DNA of 64,000 bases from NCBI RefSeq assembly GCF_963676275.1, contig NZ_OY781091.1, positions 310,001 to 374,000 on the forward strand, read 5' to 3'. Position numbers and translations under genes: made by a program. The stretch comes from an uncultured Cohaesibacter sp. Lineage in GTDB: Bacteria > Pseudomonadota > Alphaproteobacteria > Rhizobiales > Cohaesibacteraceae. Positions 1 through 9,094 of the stretch are shown piece after piece; position 1 is the first letter of the stretch, and the number at the start of each line of letters is the position of its first letter. The notes beneath the pieces are model-generated. The model ran no database searches. It worked only from the letters and a program-made list of their open reading frames with translations, and had not been told where the DNA came from.

Positions 1-1152
1 GGCCCCGGCACGACTTACCGCGCGCAGCATCTGTCCTTTCAGGCGCCAATCCCCGTAGGCGTCAGTCTGACGGCAACCATAACCGTGCGCTCCAAGACAA
101 TCGATGCCGACGGCAAGAAGCTGGTCACCTTCGATTGCCTGCTGTCTGATCCGGATGGGGCCGTTCTGGTCAAGGGCAGTGCGGATGTCATGCCGCCGGA
201 AAGACGCGGCGATCAGCCGGGCCGCATATTGCCCCAGTTTCTGCCTGTTGCCCATGATCAGCTCGCTTCATTGCAGGCGCAATGCGGTGCTCTTGATCCC
301 CTGCCAACCGCCGTCATCTATCCCTGTGACCGCATAGCGCTGGAAAGCGCTTGCGAAGGGGCGCGTCTGGGGTTGATCAAGCCAGTGCTTGTTGGCCCGC
401 AAGATGTGATTACGGCGATTGCCAGAGAGAATGATCTCGATATCGGCGCTTTTCGCCTTGTCGATGCCCGCCATGAGAAGGATGCTGCCAACAAGGGGGT
501 CGGGCTGGCCTCTTCTGGCGAGGTGGGGGCCGTGATGAAAGGGGCGCTGCATACGGACGAGCTGATGACGGCCGTTGTCCGCCGCGATAGCGGACTGCGC
601 ACCTATCGGCGCATCAGCCATGTATTCGTGATGAATGTGCCGAGCTATCACAAGCCTCTGCTGATCACGGACGGGGTGGTCAATATCTCTCCCAACGCCG
701 ATGACAAGGCACATATCATTCAGAATGCCGTTGGCCTTGCCAATGTGCTGGGGATCGAGACTCCGAAAGTGGCCATTCTGTCCGCTTTGGAAACGGTCAA
801 TCCCAAAATCAGTTCCACCGTTGATGCGGCAGTGCTCTGCAAGATGGCAGATCGCGGTCAGATCAGGGGTGCAATTCTTGACGGCCCATTGGCCTTCGAT
901 AATGCCATTTCGAAGGAAGCAGCGCTGACCAAGGGCATCAAATCAGAGGTTGCTGGTGATCCGGACATTCTTTTGGCTCCCGATCTTGCATCCGCAAATA
1001 TGCTGGTCAAACAGCTCTCGTTCCTTGCCCATGCAGATGCTGCGGGCATTGTTCTGGGGGCTGCTGTTCCGGTTATCCTGACCAGTCGTGCCGACAATCT
1101 GTCTGCGCGCCTTGCTTCATGTGCCCTGGCTGTCTTGTTGACAAACAAATAG
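1..1152 (+). CDS. pta: Bifunctional MaoC-like hydratase / phosphate acetyltransferase, 3' part
   Basis: The frame is open from the first base of the window, so the 5' end lies outside; 383 codons are visible. Codons 1-70 look like the end of a MaoC hot-dog domain (for example LSFQAPIPVGVSLTATI), and from about codon 80 to the end there is a phosphate acetyl/butyryl transferase domain (YPCDRIALESACEGA, ILDGPLAFDNAIS). This fusion is known in rhizobia and relatives as enoyl-CoA hydratase/phosphate acetyltransferase. The Pta part interconverts acetyl-CoA and acetyl phosphate in the cytoplasm. Acetate kinase starts 36 bp downstream, so the two form a Pta-AckA pair. The MaoC activity is unproven; in such fusions that domain may serve only structure. 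About 90 residues are probably missing upstream. Confidence 0.9.
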   Translation, partial: GPGTTYRAQHLSFQAPIPVGVSLTATITVRSKTIDADGKKLVTFDCLLSDPDGAVLVKGSADVMPPERRGDQPGRILPQFLPVAHDQLASLQAQCGALDPLPTAVIYPCDRIALESACEGARLGLIKPVLVGPQDVITAIARENDLDIGAFRLVDARHEKDAANKGVGLASSGEVGAVMKGALHTDELMTAVVRRDSGLRTYRRISHVFVMNVPSYHKPLLITDGVVNISPNADDKAHIIQNAVGLANVLGIETPKVAILSALETVNPKISSTVDAAVLCKMADRGQIRGAILDGPLAFDNAISKEAALTKGIKSEVAGDPDILLAPDLASANMLVKQLSFLAHADAAGIVLGAAVPVILTSRADNLSARLASCALAVLLTNK

Positions 1153-1188
1153 TTCGGGACCCTCGTTTGAATAGAAAGAAAAGTAACA

Positions 1189-2391
1189 ATGACGGATATT
1201 AAAAAAGGCGCCTTGCTGGTCCTCAATAGCGGATCCTCAAGCGTGAAATTCACTGTCTTCCAGGTTGGTGATGCAGACAAGAAAATTGCTCTCTTCTTTG
1301 GCGGTCAGCTCGATGGCATCGGCTCTTCTGCGCATCTGAAGGTGAAAACCGCTGCCAAGGAATTGCTGGCCGATGAATCCTGGGAACATCTGGATCAGGG
1401 CACTGTGCCTGCCATTCTGCCGCATCTGCTCGAATGGATCGAAAGCAAGCTGCCAGAAGACCTGCCGCTGATCGGCGCTGGCCATCGCGTTGTCCATGGT
1501 GGCGAAAGCTTTGACAAACCAATGCTCATCAATGATGAAATCATTGAGAAGCTCTCCAGCCTGGCACCTCTTGCACCGCTGCATCAACCGCAGAATGTGG
1601 CTGCCATCAAGGCTCTGGCTTCCAGCCGCGCCGACCTGCCGCAGGTCGCCTGTTTCGACACCGCCTTCCACCGCACCATTCCGGCCATCAATGGCACCTT
1701 CGCAATTCCGAAGGAATATACCGATGCCGGCGTGACCCGCTATGGCTTCCATGGCCTGTCCTACGAATATATCGCCTACAATCTGCGCCAGAACAAACCT
1801 GACCTTGCCAAGGGCAAGGTTGTTGTTGCCCATCTGGGCAGCGGCGCCAGCCTTGCTGCGCTGCAGGATGGTGTCAGCGTTGATACCTCCATGGGCTTCT
1901 CCGCTCTTGACGGCATTCCGATGGGTACCCGTCCGGGCAGCATGGATCCGGGCGTGCTGATCTATCTGATGCGCGAATATAATATGGGCGTCGATGATCT
2001 GGAAAAGATGCTCTACTACAAATGTGGCCTGCTGGGCATTTCCGATATCTCCAACGACATGCGTGAGATCGAAGAGAATGAAGCGCCGGGCGCTGTTCTG
2101 GCTCTGGATATCTTCTGCCAGCGTGCAGCCAAACAGATTGCCTCTCTGGCGGTTTCCCTTGGCGGTATCGACGCTCTGGTCTTCACGGCCGGTATCGGTG
2201 AAAATGGCCCGATCATTCGCGACAAGGTCTGCGCCGACCTCGCATTCATGGGCATCAAGCTTGATGCCAAGAAGAATGACACCCGTGGCACCGAACTGAT
2301 TTCGGCTGAGGATTCCGTTCCCGTGATGGTCATTCCGACCGACGAGGAATTCATGATCGCCCAGCATGCGGTCAACATTCTGTCTGCATAA
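1189..2391 (+). CDS. ackA: Acetate kinase
   Basis: This 400-residue protein has the full family length and the ASKHA-fold signatures: VLNSGSSSVKF at the N-terminus, GHRVVHGGE, FDTAFHRTIP, YGFHGLSYEY, HLGSGASLAAL, GIPMGTRPGSMDPG and FTAGIGENGP. It transfers the phosphate of acetyl phosphate to ADP, giving acetate and ATP. It lies 36 bp after the phosphotransacetylase gene in the same direction and is closed by a hairpin terminator, so the two are probably co-transcribed. The start is the ATG preceded by an A/G-rich stretch (AGAAAG). Propionate or butyrate kinase activity is possible, but the motifs fit acetate kinase best. Confidence 0.97.
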   Translation: MTDIKKGALLVLNSGSSSVKFTVFQVGDADKKIALFFGGQLDGIGSSAHLKVKTAAKELLADESWEHLDQGTVPAILPHLLEWIESKLPEDLPLIGAGHRVVHGGESFDKPMLINDEIIEKLSSLAPLAPLHQPQNVAAIKALASSRADLPQVACFDTAFHRTIPAINGTFAIPKEYTDAGVTRYGFHGLSYEYIAYNLRQNKPDLAKGKVVVAHLGSGASLAALQDGVSVDTSMGFSALDGIPMGTRPGSMDPGVLIYLMREYNMGVDDLEKMLYYKCGLLGISDISNDMREIEENEAPGAVLALDIFCQRAAKQIASLAVSLGGIDALVFTAGIGENGPIIRDKVCADLAFMGIKLDAKKNDTRGTELISAEDSVPVMVIPTDEEFMIAQHAVNILSA

Positions 2392-2415
2392 TCTTCCAGA
2401 CACCAGAAATTTGGC

Positions 2416-2453
2416 AAACCGGCTCGCAGGAAACTGCCAGCCGGTTTCTTTTT
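2416..2453 (+). terminator. Rho-independent terminator after ackA
   Basis: A perfect 9-bp stem (AAACCGGCT / AGCCGGTTT) with a 14-base loop is followed by CTTTTT. It ends the pta-ackA unit. The remaining 240 bases up to the next gene must hold the malonyl-CoA decarboxylase promoter; no strong consensus was recognised there. Confidence 0.85.
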
Positions 2454-2694
2454 GCCCACGCCAGAATATCGCGCCAGCGCAATATGTAAAATTGACCAGC
2501 GCGTGGAGGAAAAAAAGCGGCAACGAGCGGGAATCCAAACCTTAGAGTGAGAAATGGGGGGACTTCTGCAAAGAGATAACTTGTTTGAAACGCTGCGGAC
2601 CCCATATTTTCAATCATGAGATTTAAAAGGAAAATGGCATCTACCCAGATGGTATTTTTCATCAAGACCAATGTGATCAAAGGGATTTTTCAAT

Positions 2695-4029
2695 ATGGCA
2701 GCCAAGAGTTTTCTCAGCGACATGCTTCAACGCATTGCCAACGCAGGCCCCTTCCTGTCGTCCAAGGTGGCGATGACTGCGGACCAACTGATCCCGTTGT
2801 GCAAGGAACTGGTTGGAGACAAGGGCGAAGCCTCGGGGCTGAAAAACGCGCTCAAGATACTCGACATATATGAAGCTGCGACCCCGGAAGAACGTCACGG
2901 CTTTTTCGTGAAACTCGCCGGTGAGTTCGGCGTCGATCATACGGCCCTCTCGAAGGCTGTGGCCGATTGGAAGCCCGGCGATCACGCCGCAGCGCGCAAG
3001 CTTTATTATGCTGCCGAACCCAAAAGTCAGGAACTCATTCGCCGCCTCAATCGCGTACCCGGAGCTACGGCGCGTCTGGTGAATATGCGCGCCGATCTGC
3101 TCGGCTATGTCAAGGATGAGCCGGAGCTCAAGAGCCTTGATCATGATTTCCAGCACCTCTTCTCCGCCTGGTTCAACCGCGGCTTTCTGGAAATCGAACG
3201 GATCGACTGGTCAACCTCGGCTGAAATCCTTGAGAAGATCATTGCCTATGAAGCGGTGCATCGAATTCAGGGCTGGGACGATCTGCGCCAGCGTGTGGCC
3301 GACAGGGACCGCCGCCTGTTTGCCTTCTTCCATCCTGCCATGCCGACCGATCCGCTGATCTTCGTTGAAGTGGCACTCACTCGCGATATCCCGAAATCCA
3401 TCGCCTCCATTCTGGATCAGGAACGCGAGCATATCGATCCGCGCGTCGCCAATGCCGCAATTTTCTACTCCATTTCCAACTGCCAGTTCGGTCTGCGCGG
3501 CATTTCCTTTGGCAACTTCCTCATCAAGCAGGTTGTTGCTGAATTGCAGAAGGAATTCCCTTCGCTGCACACCTTCGTGACGCTCTCTCCGGTTCCCGGC
3601 TTCCGCCGCTGGATCCGCAGTGCGCTCGAGACCAATGATCCGCTGCTCAAACCTGAAGAGCGGGCCATTCTGGAACAATTGGGCGAGGACAAAGTTCCTC
3701 CTGATGATTTTGTCGCGCCGCTTGCCGCGCGCTATTTGCTCAATGCCCGCAGTTCGAAGGGCTCGGCCTATGATCCGGTTGCCAACTTCCATCTTGGTAA
3801 TGGTGCCATGTTGCACAAGGTTCATGCCAATGCCGATCGTTCCGAACGCGGCCGCAGCATCAGCTGGGGTGTGATGGTGAATTATCTCTATGATGAGAAT
3901 AAAATCGAGGAACACCATCAGGCATACGCAACGGATAGCACCGTTGCCGCATCCTCAGAGGTCAAGTCTTTGGCAAATGCCAAATTCAAGAAGGTGGTGA
4001 TGCCGCAAGCCAAAACCGAGACCGCCTGA
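2695..4029 (+). CDS. Malonyl-CoA decarboxylase
   Basis: This 444-residue protein is typical of bacterial MatA/MCD. The N-terminal helical domain (about 1-150) is followed by the GNAT-like catalytic domain. Conserved stretches are LFSAWFNRGFLEIERIDW, HPAMPTDPLIFVEVAL, FYSISNCQFGLRGISFGN, LSPVPGFRRW and NFHLGNGAMLHKVHANAD; the Ser in SPVPGF and a His near the end match the residues proposed for catalysis in this family. It converts malonyl-CoA to acetyl-CoA and CO2. No malonyl-CoA synthetase or malonate transporter lies beside it. The neighbouring pta-ackA could use the acetyl-CoA, which is inference. The start is an ATG 9 bases after AGGGA, and a strong terminator follows. Confidence 0.95.
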   Translation: MAAKSFLSDMLQRIANAGPFLSSKVAMTADQLIPLCKELVGDKGEASGLKNALKILDIYEAATPEERHGFFVKLAGEFGVDHTALSKAVADWKPGDHAAARKLYYAAEPKSQELIRRLNRVPGATARLVNMRADLLGYVKDEPELKSLDHDFQHLFSAWFNRGFLEIERIDWSTSAEILEKIIAYEAVHRIQGWDDLRQRVADRDRRLFAFFHPAMPTDPLIFVEVALTRDIPKSIASILDQEREHIDPRVANAAIFYSISNCQFGLRGISFGNFLIKQVVAELQKEFPSLHTFVTLSPVPGFRRWIRSALETNDPLLKPEERAILEQLGEDKVPPDDFVAPLAARYLLNARSSKGSAYDPVANFHLGNGAMLHKVHANADRSERGRSISWGVMVNYLYDENKIEEHHQAYATDSTVAASSEVKSLANAKFKKVVMPQAKTETA

Positions 4030-4055
4030 GTTTTTGGATATTGTAGTAAAATCGC

Positions 4056-4086
4056 CCCGGCAAGCGTCTGTTTGCCGGGTTTTTTT
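4056..4086 (+). terminator. Rho-independent terminator after malonyl-CoA decarboxylase
   Basis: An 8-bp stem (CCCGGCAA / TTGCCGGG) with a short loop is followed directly by seven T residues, 27 bases after the stop codon. Confidence 0.92.
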
Positions 4087-4426
4087 ATGTCATTGTTCTA
4101 AAAAAGAGTATTTATGAAGGATTGCAACTCGATAGACGAAAGACTAGAGAGGGTTAACAAGTCCTTTACTCAATCAATATTCTAACAAAGTAGTATTCGC
4201 GGATTTGTATTAAAAAATCTTCGTGTTTTCTTTTTCCTTTTAACGAACTGTCCATATTGTTCCCGTAGCTTGTAAAAAATAGCTCCGTAATTTTACGTGT
4301 CATGGCTGCTGCGAAGCGCTGTCCGGGAATGAGAGCGGGTTTGTGTAGCATCCCTTGGATCCGAGCCGCCGGATATCCTTCGGATGATAGTTCGAGAGTT
4401 GCGCGCGCAACAGAATGGGATTGATC
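4087..4426. other. Intergenic leader upstream of a chemoreceptor gene
   Basis: These 340 bases carry no convincing gene. The first half is A+T-rich and could hold the promoter of the chemoreceptor gene. Near the end, at 4398-4411, sits a perfect 14-base palindrome GTTGCGCGCGCAAC, 15 bases before the chosen start codon, which could be an operator or a translation-controlling hairpin. Confidence 0.5.
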
Positions 4427-6103
4427 ATGCGTTTTACCATCGCCAAACGCCTCTACCTTCTGGTAGGTCTCTTCTTCGTCGGTCTTCTGGGCCTGACCGT
4501 TACGATGGACTCCAGTTTCCGACATGAACTTTCCGAGCAGAAAGCCGCCGAACTCAAGAGCCTCGTCGATGCTGCCGTCAATGTTGCCCAATCGAAATAT
4601 GATGGCTTCAAGGCCGGTGAAATGAGCGAAGAGGAGGCCAAGCAGGCCGCCGCCAAAGCCATCGAAGCCATGCGCTATCGCGGTCAGGAATATTTCTGGA
4701 TCAATGACATGAACAGCGTCATTGTCATGCATGCGGCCAAACCGGAACTCACTGGCAAGGATCTCTCGGGCCTCAAGGATGCCAATGAAGTTGCCATCTT
4801 CCCGACTTTTGTCCAGACCGTGCGTGCTGATGGTGGCGGCTTTGTCGGCTATATGTGGCCAAAGGCAGGCTCTGACACGGCGGTGGACAAGCTTTCCTAT
4901 GTCAAGGGCTTTGCGCCTTGGGGCTGGGTTGTTGGCACCGGCGTCTATATGGATGACATGCAGGCGATCCTCTGGACCAATACCCGGCTGATGTTCTCCA
5001 TTGGTGGCGTGGTATTGCTGCTCAGTCTGGCCGTTGCGTGGTACACGATCCGCTCTATCACCATTCCTATGGGTGCGCTCAAGGCCACCATGCTGCGCCT
5101 TGCAAATGATGAAATGGTTTCCGAGATTCCGGCTGAAGATCGCCATGACGAACTGGGTGAAATGGCCGGTGCCGTGAAAATCTTCCGCGACATGGGGATC
5201 GAGCGTCATCAGCTTGCCGAACAGCAGCAGAAGGATCAGGCCGCACAGGCACAACGTCAGGTGCGCATTGATGAGCTGATCAATTCCTTCCGCAGCGAAG
5301 CCAGCAACGAACTCAGCGTCGTGTCGGAGCAGATGGGGCGCCTGCGTTCCACCGCAGACAATCTGGCCAACCTGTCCAAGTCATCGGCACAAAGAACCAG
5401 TCAGGCGCAGGATGCAGCAACGCTTGCTTCTTCCAACGTGCAGACTGTGGCTGCTGCCAGTGAGGAATTCTCCGCATCGATCGGTGAGATTGCCCGGCAG
5501 GTTGATCAGGCGACCAATGCGGTCAATACCGCGATGATCACCACCGGTGCTGCCAATGATCGCGTCGGAAGCCTTGCCGCAGCTGCCCAGCAGATCGGTG
5601 ATGTGGTCAGCCTCATTCAGGATATTGCCGAACAGACCAACCTTCTGGCACTGAACGCCACCATCGAGGCGGCACGCGCCGGCGAAATGGGCAAGGGCTT
5701 TGCGGTTGTGGCGGCTGAGGTGAAGGAACTGGCCAACCAGACCTCCAAGGCGACCGAACAGATTTCCGCACAGATCAACACGATTCAGGGTGAAACCCAG
5801 GAAGCTGTCCATTCGATCGAGGAAATCGGCTCCACGATTGAGCAGGTCAACAGCTTTACCGCTTCCATCTCCGAAGCCGTGCAGCAGCAGAATCTGGCAA
5901 CCAACGAAATCGCCAACTCGATTCAGGAAGCCGCTCGCGGGACAACCGCGCTCAGTCAGGATATCGGCGTGGTGTCCGGAGCTGTCAGCGAAACCAACCG
6001 CGCTGTCGATGACGTCAATACCGTTTCGACCGACGTCAACCAGTGCGCATCGGGACTGGCGCGCACGGTGGACCAGTTCCTGCTCAAGGTATCGCAGGCC
6101 TGA
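4427..6103 (+). CDS. Methyl-accepting chemotaxis protein with single Cache sensor
   Basis: This is a 558-residue transmembrane chemoreceptor. A first membrane helix (about 8-27) is followed by a periplasmic single-Cache (sCache_2-type) domain with [18 protein letters not shown], a KDLSGLKD stretch and [14 protein letters not shown] second helix lies at about 187-206, then a HAMP domain (about 207-260) and the cytoplasmic signalling hairpin with its tip [19 protein letters not shown]. It should bind a small ligand in the periplasm, possibly an organic acid, and control CheA. No C-terminal CheR-docking pentapeptide is visible. An in-frame ATG lies four codons upstream; I prefer 4427 because MRFTIAKRL gives the usual N-terminus. 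The gene stands alone; no che genes are in the window. Confidence 0.93.
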   Translation: MRFTIAKRLYLLVGLFFVGLLGLTVTMDSSFRHELSEQKAAELKSLVDAAVNVAQSKYDGFKAGEMSEEEAKQAAAKAIEAMRYRGQEYFWINDMNSVIVMHAAKPELTGKDLSGLKDANEVAIFPTFVQTVRADGGGFVGYMWPKAGSDTAVDKLSYVKGFAPWGWVVGTGVYMDDMQAILWTNTRLMFSIGGVVLLLSLAVAWYTIRSITIPMGALKATMLRLANDEMVSEIPAEDRHDELGEMAGAVKIFRDMGIERHQLAEQQQKDQAAQAQRQVRIDELINSFRSEASNELSVVSEQMGRLRSTADNLANLSKSSAQRTSQAQDAATLASSNVQTVAAASEEFSASIGEIARQVDQATNAVNTAMITTGAANDRVGSLAAAAQQIGDVVSLIQDIAEQTNLLALNATIEAARAGEMGKGFAVVAAEVKELANQTSKATEQISAQINTIQGETQEAVHSIEEIGSTIEQVNSFTASISEAVQQQNLATNEIANSIQEAARGTTALSQDIGVVSGAVSETNRAVDDVNTVSTDVNQCASGLARTVDQFLLKVSQA

Positions 6104-6155
6104 GCTGGCAAAGCCAGCCTTCACAAAAGGCAGTATGTCAAAAATCGACAGGATC

Positions 6156-6182
6156 AAAGGGCGGTTCATCCGCCCTTTTTCT
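6156..6182 (+). terminator. Rho-independent terminator after the chemoreceptor gene
   Basis: A 9-bp stem AAAGGGCGG / CCGCCCTTT with a 5-base loop is followed by a short T run. Confidence 0.85.
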
Positions 6183-6269
6183 TGCGCCGGTCCTTGCCAG
6201 CCGCTATAGAAAGGACCCGGATCGGCATGAGGATCCGTTCATTCAGTTCCAAGATGCTCAAGGATGGTC

Positions 6270-7466
6270 ATGGCACAGCGGCGCGGCGGACATTCGTCCA
6301 GACAGGGAAGCTCCAAAAACGGAGCAAAGGCAGGGGCTGGCAGCCGACGTGGCGCTGCAGCAGCACCGCGTGGCCCGGAGGAACGGGCCGCAAAACCCGG
6401 CCCGTCCAGCCGCAAATCAGGCTTCAGGCCCGGCCGTATCGTCAAGCAGGCTGACCGCGAGCCAGCCCAGAGCAAAAGCCAGCCCAAACAGCAGGCCGAA
6501 CAGCGCGAGCCTTTCATTCTGCCGCCACGACCTGCGGGGCCAACGCCGCGCCGTGCCCCTTTTGCGCTGATGGTCACTCAGCCATGGGACGAATATGCCC
6601 TGCTCGATATGGGCCATGGTCGCAAGCTGGAGCGGTATGGACCTTACAGCATCGTGCGGCCCGAGCCTCAGGCTATGGGCAGCCCGCGTCTGGGCGCAGA
6701 TATCTGGGAGGGGGCGGATGCTTTCTTCACCGGCGATCTGGAAGAGGAAGGGCCGGGGCGCTGGCGCTATCCTTCTGCGCTGGGCGAAACATGGGAAACC
6801 CATTGGGACGACATCCGCTTTTATGGCCGCTTCACCGCCTTCCGCCATGTCGGTTTTTTCCCCGAACAGGCCGCGCACTGGGCCTGGATGGACAGGCAGA
6901 TCCGCGCAGCCTATCTGGGGCGTGCTCCTCGGGTGCTCAATCTGTTTGGCTATTCCGGCGTTGCCTCTCTGGTCGCCGCTCGCGCCGGTGCCGAAGTGAC
7001 CCATGTCGATGCCTCCAAGAAGGCGGTCGGCTATGGCAAGGAAAACCAGATGCTGGCAGGGCTGGACGACAAGCCCATTCGCTGGATCGTCGATGACGCC
7101 ATGAAATTTGTCCAGCGCGAGATCCGGCGCGGCAATGTCTATGACGGCATCCTGCTGGATCCGCCAAAATTCGGACGTGGCCCCAAGGGCGAAGTCTGGC
7201 AGCTGTTTGAAATGCTGCCTGAAATGCTTGATGCCTGCCGACAGATCCTCTCCGGAGAGGCGCTATTCTATACCCTCACCTGCTACGCCATGCGGGCATC
7301 CTATGCCGCTTTCGATGAATTGATGATCGAGGTGATGACAGGGCAGGGCGGCATCGTTGAATCCGGCGAGCTGATGATTGCCGAGGAAGGGGGCGCACGC
7401 ACGCTCAACACCTCGCTCTATACCCGCTGGCGACCACTCACAAAGCAAGAGGAGGCGGATCAATGA
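6270..7466 (+). CDS. Class I SAM-dependent rRNA methyltransferase-like protein
   Basis: This 398-residue protein resembles the RlmI/RlmK-like COG1092 methyltransferases. The Rossmann-type SAM site is VLNLFGYSGVASLVAARAG, the acidic ribose-binding position follows in THVDAS, and the catalytic motif region is ILLDPPKFGRGPKGEVW. It probably methylates a base of 23S rRNA, but the exact target cannot be told. The first 75 residues are low-complexity and rich in Arg, Lys, Gly, Pro and Ala, a plausible RNA-binding tail. I chose the ATG at 6270 because AAGGA lies 5 bases before it; 6264 is an alternative. The stop overlaps the start of the next gene by 4 bases (ATGA), so the two RNA methyltransferases are translationally coupled. 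Confidence 0.88.
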   Translation: MAQRRGGHSSRQGSSKNGAKAGAGSRRGAAAAPRGPEERAAKPGPSSRKSGFRPGRIVKQADREPAQSKSQPKQQAEQREPFILPPRPAGPTPRRAPFALMVTQPWDEYALLDMGHGRKLERYGPYSIVRPEPQAMGSPRLGADIWEGADAFFTGDLEEEGPGRWRYPSALGETWETHWDDIRFYGRFTAFRHVGFFPEQAAHWAWMDRQIRAAYLGRAPRVLNLFGYSGVASLVAARAGAEVTHVDASKKAVGYGKENQMLAGLDDKPIRWIVDDAMKFVQREIRRGNVYDGILLDPPKFGRGPKGEVWQLFEMLPEMLDACRQILSGEALFYTLTCYAMRASYAAFDELMIEVMTGQGGIVESGELMIAEEGGARTLNTSLYTRWRPLTKQEEADQ

Positions 7467-8314
7467 CAGAATTGGAAAGCCGCGCCACCAAAAAGGGCCT
7501 GATCAAGGAAATTACCGCCGTCTCCAACCAGCATATCAAGGATATTAGGTCGCTGGAGCGGCGCAAGGTGCGCAACCAGACAGGCCAGTTCATGGCTGAA
7601 GGGCTACAACTGGTCGCCTTCGCGCTGGAAGCGGGCTGGGACGCCGATATTCTGGTCTATGCCAAGAATATCAAGAGTCACGAACTGGTTCAGAAGGTGG
7701 CCGCAAAAGTCTATGCCAGAGGCGGGCTCATTCTGGAGGTTTCCGAGCAGGTGCTCTCCAAGCTTACCCATCGCGACAATCCCCAGCATGTGATCGGCGT
7801 TTTCCGCCAGCGCTATGGCGAGCTGGCGGATCTGGCGGTCGATATCGAAAAAGCGGGTGGCGACATGGTTCTTGCCATGGAAGGGGTAAAGGATCCTGGC
7901 AATCTGGGTACCTCCATCCGCACCGCCGATGCGGTGGGAGCCAGCGCCCTGTTGCTGATCGGTGAGACAACCGATCCCTTCAGTCTGGAGGCGGTACGCG
8001 CCACCATGGGCTCGATCTTCCATGTCCCGCTTTATCGCGCCAGCCGCGAAGCGTTTCTCTCATGGCGCAACAGCTGGCCGGGCGACATTGTCGGCACCCA
8101 TTTGCAGGGTGCGGTGGACTATCGCTCGATCAAGCCCAAAGATCCCCTGATGGTGATGATGGGCAACGAGCAGTCGGGGCTGGCAGATGATTTCGCCCAG
8201 AGCTGCGACCATCTGGTCAAGATCCCGATGGCAGGCCGGGCAGAGAGCCTCAATCTGGCTGTTTCGACCGGTATCACGCTCTTCCGCCTCAGAGAGGGCA
8301 AGCTGGGGCTTTAA
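7463..8314 (+). CDS. TrmH/SpoU family RNA 2'-O-methyltransferase
   Basis: This 283-residue SPOUT methyltransferase has an N-terminal substrate-binding domain (RRKVRNQTGQFMAEGLQL) and the three SpoU motifs: VKDPGNLGTSIRTADA, MMGNEQSGL and IPMAGRAESLNLAVSTGI. It transfers a methyl group to a ribose 2'-OH in rRNA or tRNA; an RlmB- or TsnR-like rRNA role is possible. The start lies within the stop of the preceding methyltransferase gene and is preceded by GGAGG, so coupling is clear. The exact target is unknown. Confidence 0.9.
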   Translation: MTELESRATKKGLIKEITAVSNQHIKDIRSLERRKVRNQTGQFMAEGLQLVAFALEAGWDADILVYAKNIKSHELVQKVAAKVYARGGLILEVSEQVLSKLTHRDNPQHVIGVFRQRYGELADLAVDIEKAGGDMVLAMEGVKDPGNLGTSIRTADAVGASALLLIGETTDPFSLEAVRATMGSIFHVPLYRASREAFLSWRNSWPGDIVGTHLQGAVDYRSIKPKDPLMVMMGNEQSGLADDFAQSCDHLVKIPMAGRAESLNLAVSTGITLFRLREGKLGL

Positions 8315-8368
8315 TCTCCCGGCGCGGGTTCCTATATCGGCAGGATTGTTGCTCGCAAAGGAACCCGC

Positions 8369-9013
8369 ATGACCAAGGCCCTTCATATCGATATCGTCTC
8401 AGACGTTGTTTGCCCCTGGTGCGCCATTGGCTACCATCAGCTGCGCCATGCGCTTGATGAGCTGGGAATGGAAGCCGCAATCCATTGGCAGCCTTTCCAG
8501 TTGAATCCCGATATGGGCCCTGAGGGGCAGAATCTGGGCGAGCATCTGGGTGAGAAATATGGCATCACGCCACAGCAAAGCCGCCAGAACCGCGCCCATA
8601 TCACGGCCATCGGCGCAGACCTTGGCTTCACCTTCAATTTCACCGATGAAATGCGCATGGTCAACACCCACGATGCGCACCAACTCATTCACTGGGCAGG
8701 GCTTGTCGGGCGCGATAGCGAGGTCAAACAGGCCTTCCAGAAAGCCTATTTTACCGACGGGCTTGATGTGAGCGACCGTTCGGTGCTGATTGCTCTCGTG
8801 GCCGATCTTGGTTTTGATGCAGACGAGGCACGCGCCATTCTGCAAGAACAGCGCTATGATGGAGCCGTGCGCAAGCAGATGGATTTCTGGCGCCAGCAGG
8901 GCATCAATAGCGTTCCCGCGATCATATTCGAGCGCAAATATCTGGTCTCGGGCGCTGCCGGCATAGAGCATTTCCGCAAGGTCTTGTCAGACATCGCCGC
9001 CGAACAAGGCTAA
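8369..9013 (+). CDS. DsbA family oxidoreductase, FrnE-like
   Basis: This 214-residue protein lacks a signal peptide. It begins with the thioredoxin-fold strand and the active site DVVCPWCAIGYHQL (CPWC), contains the all-alpha insertion, and carries the cis-proline loop GINSVPAIIF near residue 180. It belongs to the FrnE / 2-hydroxychromene-2-carboxylate isomerase-like group and is probably a cytoplasmic thiol-disulfide oxidoreductase. It starts 54 bp after the RNA methyltransferase gene with AAAGGA upstream. A substrate cannot be assigned. Confidence 0.9.
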   Translation: MTKALHIDIVSDVVCPWCAIGYHQLRHALDELGMEAAIHWQPFQLNPDMGPEGQNLGEHLGEKYGITPQQSRQNRAHITAIGADLGFTFNFTDEMRMVNTHDAHQLIHWAGLVGRDSEVKQAFQKAYFTDGLDVSDRSVLIALVADLGFDADEARAILQEQRYDGAVRKQMDFWRQQGINSVPAIIFERKYLVSGAAGIEHFRKVLSDIAAEQG

Positions 9014-9040
9014 GCCTGTCGCTCTTGCCCTTGCCAATAA

Positions 9041-9070
9041 AAAGCCCTGCCATATCCGCAGGGCCTTTTT
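9041..9070 (+). terminator. Terminator between convergent genes
   Basis: GCCCTGC and GCAGGGC form a 7-bp stem, flanked by an A run on the left and CTTTTT on the right. It could stop transcription from both sides: the FrnE-like gene and the reverse-strand chemoreceptor gene. Confidence 0.85.
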
Positions 9071-9094
9071 GTTTTTCAGCCTTGCCGCCGCCGC

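Noticed and set aside
1237..2538. Long minus-strand open frame of 433 codons opposite ackA
   Set aside because: It is a shadow of acetate kinase: the sense strand carries all family motifs, and the antisense translation is His/Gln-rich without recognisable domains.
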